DNA of 64,000 nt from CAVTQZ01 sp963737015 (GTDB lineage: Bacteria > Actinomycetota > Acidimicrobiia > Acidimicrobiales > UBA8190). Shown piece after piece: positions 9,347 through 17,585 of the stretch; position 1 is the first letter of the stretch; each line of letters begins with the position of its first letter. The position numbers were made by a program, and so were the translations under genes. Location of the stretch: the NCBI GenBank assembly GCA_963737015.1, contig CAVTQZ010000001.1, positions 496,001-560,000 on the forward strand, written 5' to 3'. The notes beneath the pieces were generated by a model. That model was not told the DNA's origin. It saw nothing but the letters and a program-made list of their open reading frames with translations, and ran no database searches.

Positions 9347-10466
9347 GGAGCCGCAGCCCCAACCTCGCGACTGGAGAAGCGAGCTCACAGACCTGAGGTC
9401 GCGTCTCACCGAGGCGGAGGGGTATCTCGGCTTGAGCAACCTCCGTCAGCTTCGGGCGGAGCTAGAGAAGGAGGTGTCCCGACCGGACCTCTGGGAGGAT
9501 CCTGATCGCGCGCGCGAGGTCACGTCGGGGCTCAGCAGGGCCATGGCCGACATCGATCTGCTCGACGACCTCGAAAGGCGCGTCTCCGACGCGGAGACCC
9601 TCTACGAGCTCATGGTCGAGGAGAAAGACGATTCGTTGATCGGTGAGCTCGCACGATCACTCGACGACCTGTCGCTCCGCTTCGACGAGCTCGAGCTCCG
9701 GTCCTTGTTGAGCGGCGAGTACGACGAGCGAGACGCGGTGGCCGAGCTTCATGCGGGCGCCGGCGGAACCGACGCGCAGGACTGGTGCGAGATGTTGCTC
9801 CGCATGTACCAGCGTTGGGCCGAGCGACGGGGTTTCGAGGTCGAGATCGACGAAGCCACCGAGGGGAGCGAAGCAGGCCTTCTATCCGCGACATTCATCG
9901 TGAAGGGCCGTTTCGCGTACGGCCTCCTCTCGGCAGAGCGCGGCGTCCACCGGCTCGTGCGCATGTCCCCGTTCGATGCGCAGCACCGTCGTCAGACGAG
10001 CTTCGCCTCGGTGGACGTCATCCCGTTTCTCGAGGACGTGGCTGACGAGGTGGACATAGACGAGAAGGACCTCCGGGTGGACACCTACAGGTCCTCGGGG
10101 GCCGGAGGCCAGCATGTCAACAAGACGGACTCCGCGGTTCGCATAACGCACATGCCGACCGGGATCGTGGTCTCAGTCCAGAACGAGCGCTCACAACACC
10201 AGAACCGGGCGCGGGCCATGCAGATACTTGGTGCAAAGCTTGCGGCGCGTCAGCATGCCGAGCGGCGCGCGGAGCTCGAGTCGATCTCCGGGCCGCAGGT
10301 CGACGTGGCATGGGGAAACCAGATCCGGTCGTACGTGATGGCGCCGTACCAGCTGGTTAAGGACCTGAGAACCAATGAGGAGACCGGAAACGTCGACGCT
10401 GTCCTCGACGGCGACATAGAAAGGTTCATCGAGGCTGAATTACGGAGGCGCCGCAGCGCGGGTTGA
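9333..10466 (+). CDS. prfB: peptide chain release factor 2
   Basis: 377 residues. RF2 ends translation at UGA and UAA. The anticodon-like tripeptide SPF (in RMSPFDAQHRRQT, about residue 212) identifies RF2 rather than RF1, and GAGGQHVNKTDSAVR (about 256) holds the GGQ hydrolysis loop. The ATG at 9333 (MARPEEPQPQPRDWRSEL) overlaps the end of secA by 14 bp, implying translational coupling. The gene is one uninterrupted frame and lacks the programmed +1 frameshift (CUU UGA) that autoregulates most bacterial RF2 genes. The prfB-ftsE-ftsX order is classical for actinobacteria. Confidence 0.97.
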   Translation: MARPEEPQPQPRDWRSELTDLRSRLTEAEGYLGLSNLRQLRAELEKEVSRPDLWEDPDRAREVTSGLSRAMADIDLLDDLERRVSDAETLYELMVEEKDDSLIGELARSLDDLSLRFDELELRSLLSGEYDERDAVAELHAGAGGTDAQDWCEMLLRMYQRWAERRGFEVEIDEATEGSEAGLLSATFIVKGRFAYGLLSAERGVHRLVRMSPFDAQHRRQTSFASVDVIPFLEDVADEVDIDEKDLRVDTYRSSGAGGQHVNKTDSAVRITHMPTGIVVSVQNERSQHQNRARAMQILGAKLAARQHAERRAELESISGPQVDVAWGNQIRSYVMAPYQLVKDLRTNEETGNVDAVLDGDIERFIEAELRRRRSAG

Positions 10467-10531
10467 CGAAGACGATGCTGCAGGAGCCCTGAGAGTTGCT
10501 CTTCATTCGTGTAGGTGCCCGGCCAGGCTGC

Positions 10532-10537
10532 TAGCCT
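10532..10537 (+). promoter_or_regulatory. -10-like TAGCCT upstream of ftsE
   Basis: TAGCCT occurs in the 138-bp gap between prfB and ftsE. Unlike most such hexamers here it would give a leader of about 60 nt before the ATG at 10605. A downstream GGAGAG-containing stretch could serve translation. Confidence 0.3.
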
Positions 10538-10604
10538 CGGTGCGACTCGTGCGCCCGCTCGTCGTCAGACGCGCAGGAGAGTCGCCGGGGGGCTCTCTGG
10601 ACCG

Positions 10605-11291
10605 ATGATCAGCTTCGAGAATGTCACCAAGCGTTATGCCACCGGCACCATCGCGTTGCGCGACGTCACCCTCGATATAGAGAAAGGCGAGTTCGTCTTT
10701 CTCGTCGGGGCCACCGGCTCGGGAAAGACGACCTTCATCCGGCTCCTCCTGCGGGAGGAGCTAGCCGACCGCGGGCGCATCTGGGTTGCGGGAAGGGAGA
10801 TCGCGCGGCTGAGCAAGTGGCGCGTGCCATACCTGCGGCGAAACATCGGGTGTGTCTTTCAGGACTATCAGTTGCTCCCGAACAAGACCGTCTTCGAGAA
10901 CGTTGCCTTCGCGCTCGAGGTCATCGGGCGCCCTCGCCACGTCATCACCTCTCAGGTCCCTCAGGTGCTCGACCTCGTGGGGCTCGGCCGAAAGCGGGAC
11001 AGTCTCCCGAACCAGCTGTCGGGTGGGGAGCAACAGCGTGTGGGCATCGCGCGTGCGTTCGTCAACCGGCCCCTGATCCTCCTGGCCGACGAGCCCACGG
11101 GAAACCTGGACCCGAAGACCTCGCAGGGAATCGTGCGCCTTCTCGACCGAATCAACCGGACAGGCACGACTGTCGTAGTCGCGACTCACGACGCGAACAT
11201 CGTGGACATGATGCGACGTCGCGTCATAGAGCTCGACGGCGGCACGTTGGTACGCGACCAGGCGAGGGGCGTCTACGGCTATGGGACCTGA
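10605..11291 (+). CDS. ftsE: cell division ATP-binding protein FtsE
   Basis: 228 residues, a cytoplasmic ABC ATPase. It partners FtsX and, in actinobacteria, controls cell-wall hydrolases during division. Walker A GATGSGKTTF (about 35), the Q-loop CVFQDYQLLPNKTV, signature LSGGEQQRVGIARA (about 138) and Walker B LLADEPTGNLD (about 159) are all intact. The ATG at 10605 (MISFENVTKRYATGTIALRDV) is the family start. ftsX begins 6 bp after the stop. Confidence 0.97.
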   Translation: MISFENVTKRYATGTIALRDVTLDIEKGEFVFLVGATGSGKTTFIRLLLREELADRGRIWVAGREIARLSKWRVPYLRRNIGCVFQDYQLLPNKTVFENVAFALEVIGRPRHVITSQVPQVLDLVGLGRKRDSLPNQLSGGEQQRVGIARAFVNRPLILLADEPTGNLDPKTSQGIVRLLDRINRTGTTVVVATHDANIVDMMRRRVIELDGGTLVRDQARGVYGYGT

Positions 11292-11297
11292 GGCCTG

Positions 11298-12167
11298 ATG
11301 GCCGCGAACGCCGGCTACGTCACGCGCGAGACCGCCTCGAACCTCTGGCGCAACAGGGTCATGACGGTTGCCGCGGTCATGACGGTGGCGGTCTCGCTTT
11401 CCCTCGTCGGCGCGGCGCTTCTCCTTCGACAGGGGGTGGCGCACGCCACCACGAAGTGGCAGCACAACGTGAACGTCGACGTCTTCTTGAACCCCGGCGT
11501 CTCCCAGTCCCAGGAGAAGGCTGTCGACCAGGAGCTCATGCAGCTGCCCTTCGTGAGGAGCTGCGCCTTCCGCTCGCAGTCCTACGACTATGGCGAGGCA
11601 AAGAGCCTCCTACCGGTCGACGAGTCACAGTCCCTCACCGTCGCCACAACCCCTTCTTCGTTGCGGTGCGTCCTGGACAATCCGAACGAAGCCCAGGCGA
11701 TCTACAACCAGTTTCAGGGGAAGAGCCCGATCAACCAGGTGAGCTTCCCGAGCCAGGCGCTTCGCAACATGGAGGAGGTCACCCACATCCTCCAGTGGGT
11801 CGCGGTGGGATTGGCCCTGATCCTGCTCCTTGCCGCTTCGGTGTTGATCCTGAACACGATCCGGCTGGCGATATTCGCCCGGCGCCGGGAGGTGGCGGTG
11901 ATGAAGCTCGTCGGAGCGACGAACTGGTTCATCCGCATCCCTTTCATGTTCGAAGGCATGGTCCAGGGACTGTTCGGGGCGCTCATCGCAGCGCTGGTCG
12001 TCCTCGGGCTGCACTTCCTCTTGGACGAAGCGCACACCGGTGTGCTGTACCAGATGCGAATGCCGGGCCTTCAGGTGTTCGCCACCAACGCAGTTGTGGT
12101 GATCGTCGGGTTGGTGGTCGGGACTGCGGGTTCGGCCCTCGCGGTTCGTCGCTTCCTCGACACCTGA
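11298..12167 (+). CDS. ftsX: cell division ABC permease FtsX
   Basis: 289 residues with the FtsX topology: a first membrane helix (about 20-45, VMTVAAVMTVAVSLSLVGAALLL), an extracytoplasmic domain of about 120 residues containing two Cys (SCAF, LRCVLD), then three more helices (about 170-195, 215-240, 260-280). The coupling segment RRREVAVMKLVGATNWFIRIPF precedes the third helix. In mycobacteria the outer domain contacts peptidoglycan hydrolases. It lies directly after ftsE. The usual downstream smpB is absent; a convergent sugar nucleotidyltransferase follows after 13 bp. Confidence 0.95.
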   Translation: MAANAGYVTRETASNLWRNRVMTVAAVMTVAVSLSLVGAALLLRQGVAHATTKWQHNVNVDVFLNPGVSQSQEKAVDQELMQLPFVRSCAFRSQSYDYGEAKSLLPVDESQSLTVATTPSSLRCVLDNPNEAQAIYNQFQGKSPINQVSFPSQALRNMEEVTHILQWVAVGLALILLLAASVLILNTIRLAIFARRREVAVMKLVGATNWFIRIPFMFEGMVQGLFGALIAALVVLGLHFLLDEAHTGVLYQMRMPGLQVFATNAVVVIVGLVVGTAGSALAVRRFLDT

Positions 12168-12180
12168 GAACCGGTGTGCC

Positions 12181-12924
12181 TCAGGCTTTGTTCGCCCCGT
12201 TCTGACGCACGAAGTCGTTGACGGCGTAGTACGCGTCGATCGACTCCCCTGCGTCGCCCCAGAAGCCGTCGAGCACGTCGTAGCCGATCGCCCCCTTCTC
12301 CACGTAGTAGTTGTTCACATCTGTGATCTCGAGCTCTCCCCTTCCCGACGGCTCGAGGGTGGTGATGACCCTGAACACGTCCGGGTCGTAGCAGTAGATA
12401 CCCGTGACCGCGTAGTTGCTCGGAGGCTCCTCGGGCTTCTCCACGATCCGGACGATCCGGCCTTCGTCGTCGAACTCCGGTACGCCGAGGTGTCGGAGGT
12501 GCAGAGGGTCGTCCTCGGCTGTCAGCACTATGCGCGCGCCCGAACCCTGGGCATTGAAGCGCTCCACGGTCGGCCGGAACGTTCTCTCGATGATGTTGTC
12601 GCCGAGCATGACGAGGACGGGCTCGTCCGCAGCGAACCGCTCGGCGAGGCCGAGGGCCTCCGCGATGCCTCCGGGCCGGTCCTGATACGAGTAGGACAGC
12701 CGCTCGATCCCGTGCTCGTGACCGTTGCCGAGGAGGCGAAGGAATTCACCAGCGTGGGTCCCGCCTGTCACGAGCATCACCTCGTTGATCCCGGCGAGTA
12801 CGAGAGCCTCGATCGCGTAGCTGATCATCGGCCTGTCGTAGATGGGCAGAAGGTGCTTGTTGGTGATGCGGGTGAGTGGATGCAGACGTGTGCCGCTTCC
12901 GCCCGCGAGCACGACTCCCTTCAT
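12181..12924 (-). CDS. sugar-phosphate nucleotidyltransferase (RmlA-like, short form)
   Basis: 247 residues, close to glucose-1-phosphate thymidylyltransferase. The signature KGVVLAGGSGTRLHPLT is at the N-terminus, with KHLLPIYDRPMI, GDNIIE and EKPEEPPSNYAVTGIYCYD following. It probably activates a hexose 1-phosphate with dTTP or UTP for cell-surface glycans. It is about 40 residues shorter than classical RmlA, missing the C-terminal extension of the tetrameric enzyme, as in the short RmlA-like group. AGGAGA precedes the ATG. It lies 29 bp after the acyl-CoA synthetase on the same strand and is probably cotranscribed although unrelated in function. Nucleotide and sugar specificity are not certain. 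Confidence 0.88.
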   Translation of the reverse strand: MKGVVLAGGSGTRLHPLTRITNKHLLPIYDRPMISYAIEALVLAGINEVMLVTGGTHAGEFLRLLGNGHEHGIERLSYSYQDRPGGIAEALGLAERFAADEPVLVMLGDNIIERTFRPTVERFNAQGSGARIVLTAEDDPLHLRHLGVPEFDDEGRIVRIVEKPEEPPSNYAVTGIYCYDPDVFRVITTLEPSGRGELEITDVNNYYVEKGAIGYDVLDGFWGDAGESIDAYYAVNDFVRQNGANKA

Positions 12925-12953
12925 CTACGTCTCTCCTAGCGTCAGATAGCCCG

Positions 12954-14606
12954 TCAGGCTTTGCTCGAGCCAGCGCCCGCCCATTCGACGGACTCCTCAC
13001 GCAGTTTCGCGTAATCGACCTTCCCCGACGGCGAGCGTCCGATGCTCTCCACGAACCGTACGCGCTTCGGAGCCTTGTATCCGGCGAGGCGGGACTTGGT
13101 GTGAGAGATGAGCTCGTCCTCGGTCGGGCTCCCGCCAGGACGCAGTTCGACGACAGCGACGACTATCTCGCCGAAACGATCGTCGGGGACCCCGACCGCC
13201 ACGGCGTCCAGCACGGAGGCGTGGCGCTTCAGTACCTCTTCTACCTCTTCGGGGAACACCTTCTCGCCACCGGTGTTGATGACGACCGAACCTCGGCCGA
13301 GCAACTGGATCGATCCGTCTTCGCCCACCGTCGCGAAGTCGCCGGGGATGGAGAACCTCATCCCGTCGATCTCGCGGAAGGTCTTGGCGGTCTTCTGGGC
13401 GTCCTTGTAGTAACCGAGCGGGTTTCTCCCGCCGAGGGCCAGCACCCCGATCTCCCCCGAGCCGGGGAGCACGTCCTTGTCCGTCTCGGGGTCGATCACC
13501 TTGACGCCTGCTCCGAGCGTGAACCGAGCCGTGTGCTCCGCTGCCGAGCCCGTCGACACGGAGCTGCCCATGCCGATCGCCTCCGACGAGCTGAAGGCGT
13601 CGATGAGGACCATCGAGGGCCTGTGGTGCAAGAGCCCGCGCTTCGTCTCCTCACTCCACATGACCCCCGACGAGATGATGCCGATCAGGGTGTGCATACC
13701 CCATCTTCCGGGATGGGCGTCCAGCTGAGCGAGGATCGGTTTGGCGAAGGAGTCGCCGACGATCACCAGTGCGTTCACGTTCTCGGCGTCGACCGTGTCG
13801 AGCAGAGTTTCGGCGTCGAAGCGTCGACCGGGGAGCGTGACCACGCAACCCGCCACCGACAAGGTGCCGAGGGAGGTGAACAGCCCTGTGCCGTGCATCA
13901 GCGGACACGCCGGAAGAAGGATGGGGCCCGGTCCTACGAGTGTCGTCTTGACTCCCTCGAGCCCGTCGTCCTCGGGCACCTTTATCAAGTTGCCCTCGTT
14001 CAGCCGGACGAAGAGGTCGTCCTGGCGCCACATCACACCCTTCGGCATTCCTGTGGTGCCGCCCGTGTAGAGCATCAACAGGTCGTCGCCGTCGCGCCTC
14101 CACGAGACCGTGGCGCGTCCCTGGGAGCGGTCGGAACTCGGGGCACCGGAGCCCGACGCGATCTCCTCGTACGGGGTGGCCCAACTCGGGCACGGGTCCG
14201 TCCCGTCGTCGACCCACAGCCAACCTCGCACCTTCGGGACGCGGTGGCGGAGCTGCTCGATCCGGGAGGCGAAGGCTCCGTGGAAGACCACCGCGATCGC
14301 GTCGGCGTTGTCCCACAGGTACACGAGCTCGTCGTCCCCGTAGCGGTAGTTGGTATTGACCGGCACCAGGCCGACCTTGAAGGACGCAAAGACCGATTCG
14401 AGGTACTCGGGACAATTGAAGAGGTACTGGGCGACCTTGTCCTGGTGCTTGGCGTCGAGAGCGGCGAGCCACTTGGACAACGCGTCGGCGCGCTTGTCGA
14501 ACTCCTTCCAGCGGACGCGGCGTTGTCCGTCCACGAGCGCCGGCGCGTTCGGGTACTCGGCTGCTACGAGCTCCCAGACGTCGGCAAAATTCCAGTTGGT
14601 GTCCAC
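12954..14606 (-). CDS. acyl-CoA synthetase (AMP-forming, FadD family)
   Basis: 550 residues. It activates a carboxylic acid with ATP and CoA via an acyl-adenylate. The P-loop LLMLYTGGTTGMPKGVMW is near residue 172, the adenylate-binding region around ISSGVMWSEETK and IDAFSSSEAIG near 340, the hinge GRGSVVINTGGEKVFPEEVE near 440, and the catalytic Lys in GRSPSGKVDYAKL near 530. The GTG start at 14606 (MDTNWNFADVWELVA) sits 6 nt after a minus-strand TAGGCT, so it is probably leaderless. It is divergent from an acyl-CoA dehydrogenase, suggesting fatty acid or steroid side-chain catabolism. The acyl substrate is unknown. Confidence 0.92.
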   Translation of the reverse strand: MDTNWNFADVWELVAAEYPNAPALVDGQRRVRWKEFDKRADALSKWLAALDAKHQDKVAQYLFNCPEYLESVFASFKVGLVPVNTNYRYGDDELVYLWDNADAIAVVFHGAFASRIEQLRHRVPKVRGWLWVDDGTDPCPSWATPYEEIASGSGAPSSDRSQGRATVSWRRDGDDLLMLYTGGTTGMPKGVMWRQDDLFVRLNEGNLIKVPEDDGLEGVKTTLVGPGPILLPACPLMHGTGLFTSLGTLSVAGCVVTLPGRRFDAETLLDTVDAENVNALVIVGDSFAKPILAQLDAHPGRWGMHTLIGIISSGVMWSEETKRGLLHHRPSMVLIDAFSSSEAIGMGSSVSTGSAAEHTARFTLGAGVKVIDPETDKDVLPGSGEIGVLALGGRNPLGYYKDAQKTAKTFREIDGMRFSIPGDFATVGEDGSIQLLGRGSVVINTGGEKVFPEEVEEVLKRHASVLDAVAVGVPDDRFGEIVVAVVELRPGGSPTEDELISHTKSRLAGYKAPKRVRFVESIGRSPSGKVDYAKLREESVEWAGAGSSKA

Positions 14607-14612
14607 TTCGCC

Positions 14613-14618
14613 AGCCTA
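14613..14618 (-). promoter_or_regulatory. -10-like TAGGCT of the acyl-CoA synthetase gene
   Basis: Read on the minus strand, TAGGCT ends 6 nt before the GTG at 14606. Together with the hexamer at 14649 it forms a compact divergent pair of leaderless-type promoters. Confidence 0.5.
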
Positions 14619-14648
14619 AGTGCGCCGGCCGATCCGAGTCACATGCTC

Positions 14649-14654
14649 TACTGT
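14649..14654 (+). promoter_or_regulatory. -10-like TACTGT of the acyl-CoA dehydrogenase gene
   Basis: TACTGT ends 7 nt before the ATG at 14662. No Shine-Dalgarno sequence is present between them. Confidence 0.4.
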
Positions 14655-14661
14655 CGCCGAG

Positions 14662-15834
14662 ATGGACCTCGCGCCGGCACCGGATGACCATCCGGCACGA
14701 GTGGATATCCGGAACTGGTTGGAGCAAAACCCTTCACCAACCCCACGACAGCTGGCGGAGGCCGGATATGTCGCGCCACACTGGCCGCGTCCGTGGGGAC
14801 TGGGCGCGGGACCGGTCGAACAGTTGGTGATCGACGAAGAGCTTCGCCGCGCGGGCGTGCGCCGTCCATCCAATCCGATCGGAATCGGTTGGGCGGCTCC
14901 CACGATCATTCACGCGGGCACGCAGGAGCAGAAAGACAGGTACCTGCTTCCGCTGCTTTCAGGGGAGGAGACCTGGTGCCAGCTCTTCAGTGAACCGGGT
15001 TCGGGATCGGATCTCGCTTCGTTGGCGACCAGGGCGATCCGGGACGGAGACGAATGGGTTGTCGAAGGTCAGAAGGTCTGGACGAGCTTTGCCCAAGGAG
15101 CCTCCTTCGGCATCCTGCTGGCCCGTACCGACCCCGATGCGGAGAAACACCGCGGCATCTCTTATTTCATCTGCCCCATGGACTCGGTAGGCGTGACCGT
15201 TCGACCGATCGTCGACATGACCGGCGCAGCTCTGTTCAACGAGGTGTTCCTCGACGGCGTGCGGTTGCCTGCTCGAAATCTCGTAGGCGAGGTGAACGGC
15301 GGCTGGGCGCTCGCGAAGGTGACCCTCGGAAACGAACGTGTCTCGCTCTCCGGGGAAGGCGCTCTTTGGGGCCAAGGCCCGACCGCTCAGGATCTCCTCG
15401 ACTTGGTCGGACGACACGGTCCGGTGCGCGATGCGCTGATGCGCGAACGACTCGCCCGCCTCTGGTCGGAGGGGGAGGTACTCCGTCTGATCCGCTTGCG
15501 TACGGTGGGCGCACAGTTGAGCGGCCGGCCTCCGGGGCCCGAGTCGTCGGTGCGCAAGGCCCTCGCCGATTCCCACGGGCAACGGATCATGCAGCTCGCC
15601 GTGGACATTGCCGGATCGTGGGGCCTGCTCGCTGACGGCGGCCCGGAAGAGGGCCTGCAACATCGGGCCGTAAACGACCCCCCCGGGGGATGGCAGTCGC
15701 CGTCGCCGGATTCGGTCGTTTGGGCGAAGGGCTTTCAGTTCTCGCCGGCCCTCACGATCGGAGGGGGAACAGCGGAGGTCCAGCGAAACATCATCGCCGA
15801 GAAGGTGTTGGGGTTCCCGTCAGATCACTCTTAG
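14662..15834 (+). CDS. acyl-CoA dehydrogenase
   Basis: 390 residues of the FAD-dependent acyl-CoA dehydrogenase fold, catalysing alpha,beta-desaturation of acyl-CoA. Visible marks are CQLFSEPGSGSDLASLATRA, EWVVEGQKVWTSFAQGASFGILLART (flavin and substrate site), the Asn-Glu-Arg segment LGNERVSL, and the C-terminal GGGTAEVQRNIIAEKVLGFP. The ATG at 14662 gives MDLAPAPDDHPARVDIRNWL; an upstream in-frame start would cross the promoter hexamer. It is divergent from an acyl-CoA synthetase, so the pair probably degrades a specific acid. The ACAD subgroup is unclear; it resembles the FadE types of actinobacterial lipid or steroid catabolism. Confidence 0.92.
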   Translation: MDLAPAPDDHPARVDIRNWLEQNPSPTPRQLAEAGYVAPHWPRPWGLGAGPVEQLVIDEELRRAGVRRPSNPIGIGWAAPTIIHAGTQEQKDRYLLPLLSGEETWCQLFSEPGSGSDLASLATRAIRDGDEWVVEGQKVWTSFAQGASFGILLARTDPDAEKHRGISYFICPMDSVGVTVRPIVDMTGAALFNEVFLDGVRLPARNLVGEVNGGWALAKVTLGNERVSLSGEGALWGQGPTAQDLLDLVGRHGPVRDALMRERLARLWSEGEVLRLIRLRTVGAQLSGRPPGPESSVRKALADSHGQRIMQLAVDIAGSWGLLADGGPEEGLQHRAVNDPPGGWQSPSPDSVVWAKGFQFSPALTIGGGTAEVQRNIIAEKVLGFPSDHS

Positions 15835-16070
15835 TGAAAGTTGTGGAGCTCCTTTTGTGGGTGAGTGTCACTCCCGGTGACGACTTGAGCCTGCCCTGAG
15901 CGTTGTTCATCGCAAGCTTGGCGAAAGCGCGGAAATGTTCGATGCTGGCCGCAAGGAAGTCGAAAGGCCGGCGTTTCAAGCTACGTACTGTGAGTTAAGA
16001 ACCACGACATGTGGTTCCGTCGACAGGGGCACCAGGGGGTCGCAGATTGTCCCATCCGGAGACGACGGCG

Positions 16071-17585
16071 ATGAATGACGCGCGTCCTGGGGTCGACGAG
16101 GCCCCGCTCGCATCTGAAGAATCTCTTCCCCCCGGAACCGCGGCGCTGCTGAAGCGCTGGCTCGAAGCCGTGTCCGTTGCCGAACCTGCGTCACCTTCGG
16201 AAGCTGACGCTGCGTTCCCCGAGCGCGAGGCGCGTGACGTGCTCGAAGCCTTGCTCGACCATATGCGAGGCGCAGTTCCCGGCAAGCTCGAATCAGCCGG
16301 ACGCGCTTGGGGACGCGCCCACCGGTCGGTCGGCGGCGTCGTGGAGCACCTGTCGCGCCTGCGGGAGATCTTTCTCACCTCGAGTCTCGGCAACCTTCTC
16401 GAGATCCACCGCGCGCTAGACCGCATCACGGCCGTAGCGACCGTGGAAGTGACGGCGCGTATAGAGCGTGTGTCACGGACGGACGCTCTGACCGGAGTGG
16501 GCAACCGGCGTGCATTCGACGAGACGATCCAGGCGACACTCTCTGCGGCGTCTCGTCAGGGACACGAGGTAACAGTCGTCGCCGTCGACCTCGACGGGCT
16601 GAAGAAGATAAACGACTCCCAGGGCCATGCCGCCGGGGACGCCACGCTCGTCTCACTGGTCGGCGCGTTGAACGACGAGCTGCGCGACGAGGACACCATC
16701 TTTCGTCTCGGTGGTGACGAGTTCGTGATGGTGCTTCCGTTCACGTCGGTGGATGTCGCGGGCGCTCTCATGCGGCGCGTTGCCGACGCAGGAGCTCCTT
16801 CGTTCGCCTGGGGAGCGGCGGGCTATCCGCAGGACGGCACCGAACCGAAAGACGTCGTGGACGCCGCCGACAGAGACATGTACAGAAACCGCGGGATCAA
16901 CCGTGCTCCCGCGAAGAACGCCCGCAAAGTCGCCTCGGCTGAGCGCTGGAATCCGGCTCGCTCGAGGAGGCTTGTCTGGATACCCGCGGCAGCCGTGGTC
17001 GCGGCGTCGGTCGCGATCGCACTCTTCTCGACCACTTCAAGCCCCCGGACGTCCGCGAAGAAACCCCCCACGGGCACGGCTCGTGCTCGCACCGCCGTAC
17101 CCGGCACATCCGGCTCCCCTACCGGTGGCTTGGCTGCGGCTCCTGGCTCCAGCACCGGATCGGTTCCTCCCCAAGGGGTGTCGGGATCGCTACCGAACGC
17201 CGCAACGGCGAGTTTCACGGAGCCCCTGGCGTCGACGCAGGCGGCCCCGGGAACATCGGCTCGAGGAGTCGGCGCGGGCGCGATACCGTCGTCAGGCGGC
17301 TCGGTTTCGGCCTCCCCAGGAGGGAACACGACGGGCGGGTCGGGAGGCGCATCGGCCTCGAGCGGAGGGAGCTCGACCGGACAGGCACCCGGACCCAGCA
17401 GGTCGGGGGGTGTGGTCGGGACCGTCAGCCAGCTTCTCTCACCGGTTCCGGTCGTCGGAGGAAGCGGAGGTCTCGTCTCGGTGGTCGACCAGCTGCTCAC
17501 CGGTAGCGCCGCCGCCCCCGCTTCGAACGCGGCCACCCAATCGACCGTCGCCTCCGTGGTGACCGGCTCGCTCGGCATCGGCTGA
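16071..17585 (+). CDS. membrane-anchored diguanylate cyclase with extracytoplasmic low-complexity tail
   Basis: 504 residues. An N-terminal helical region of about 150 residues (EALLDHMRGAVPGKLESAGRAW, a possible sensor) leads into a GGDEF domain: DALTGVGNRRAFDETI, then FRLGGDEFVMVLP (about 214) with the catalytic GGDEF intact. A single membrane helix (about 303-323, WIPAAAVVAASVAIALF) and a ~180-residue Ser/Gly/Pro/Thr-rich tail follow. With cyclase inside, the tail should be outside. This order is unusual because GGDEF is normally C-terminal. The ATG at 16071 follows GGAG by 9 nt; a TTG at 16047 behind AGGGGG is a real alternative. It would make cyclic di-GMP. Confidence 0.87.
   Translation: MNDARPGVDEAPLASEESLPPGTAALLKRWLEAVSVAEPASPSEADAAFPEREARDVLEALLDHMRGAVPGKLESAGRAWGRAHRSVGGVVEHLSRLREIFLTSSLGNLLEIHRALDRITAVATVEVTARIERVSRTDALTGVGNRRAFDETIQATLSAASRQGHEVTVVAVDLDGLKKINDSQGHAAGDATLVSLVGALNDELRDEDTIFRLGGDEFVMVLPFTSVDVAGALMRRVADAGAPSFAWGAAGYPQDGTEPKDVVDAADRDMYRNRGINRAPAKNARKVASAERWNPARSRRLVWIPAAAVVAASVAIALFSTTSSPRTSAKKPPTGTARARTAVPGTSGSPTGGLAAAPGSSTGSVPPQGVSGSLPNAATASFTEPLASTQAAPGTSARGVGAGAIPSSGGSVSASPGGNTTGGSGGASASSGGSSTGQAPGPSRSGGVVGTVSQLLSPVPVVGGSGGLVSVVDQLLTGSAAAPASNAATQSTVASVVTGSLGIG

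Noticed and set aside
12163..12185. CCTGAG / CTCAGG stem between ftsX and the nucleotidyltransferase gene as a bidirectional terminator
   Set aside because: Only 6 bp, an 11-nt loop and no T-runs, and both arms overlap the two stop codons; chance is likely.
10817..12205. 462-codon frame overlapping ftsE and ftsX
   Set aside because: Out-of-frame shadow of two well-conserved genes.
12876..14687. 603-codon open frame antisense to the acyl-CoA synthetase
   Set aside because: It crosses two promoters and the neighbouring genes and has no recognisable domain; the minus-strand frame has a full adenylate-forming enzyme.
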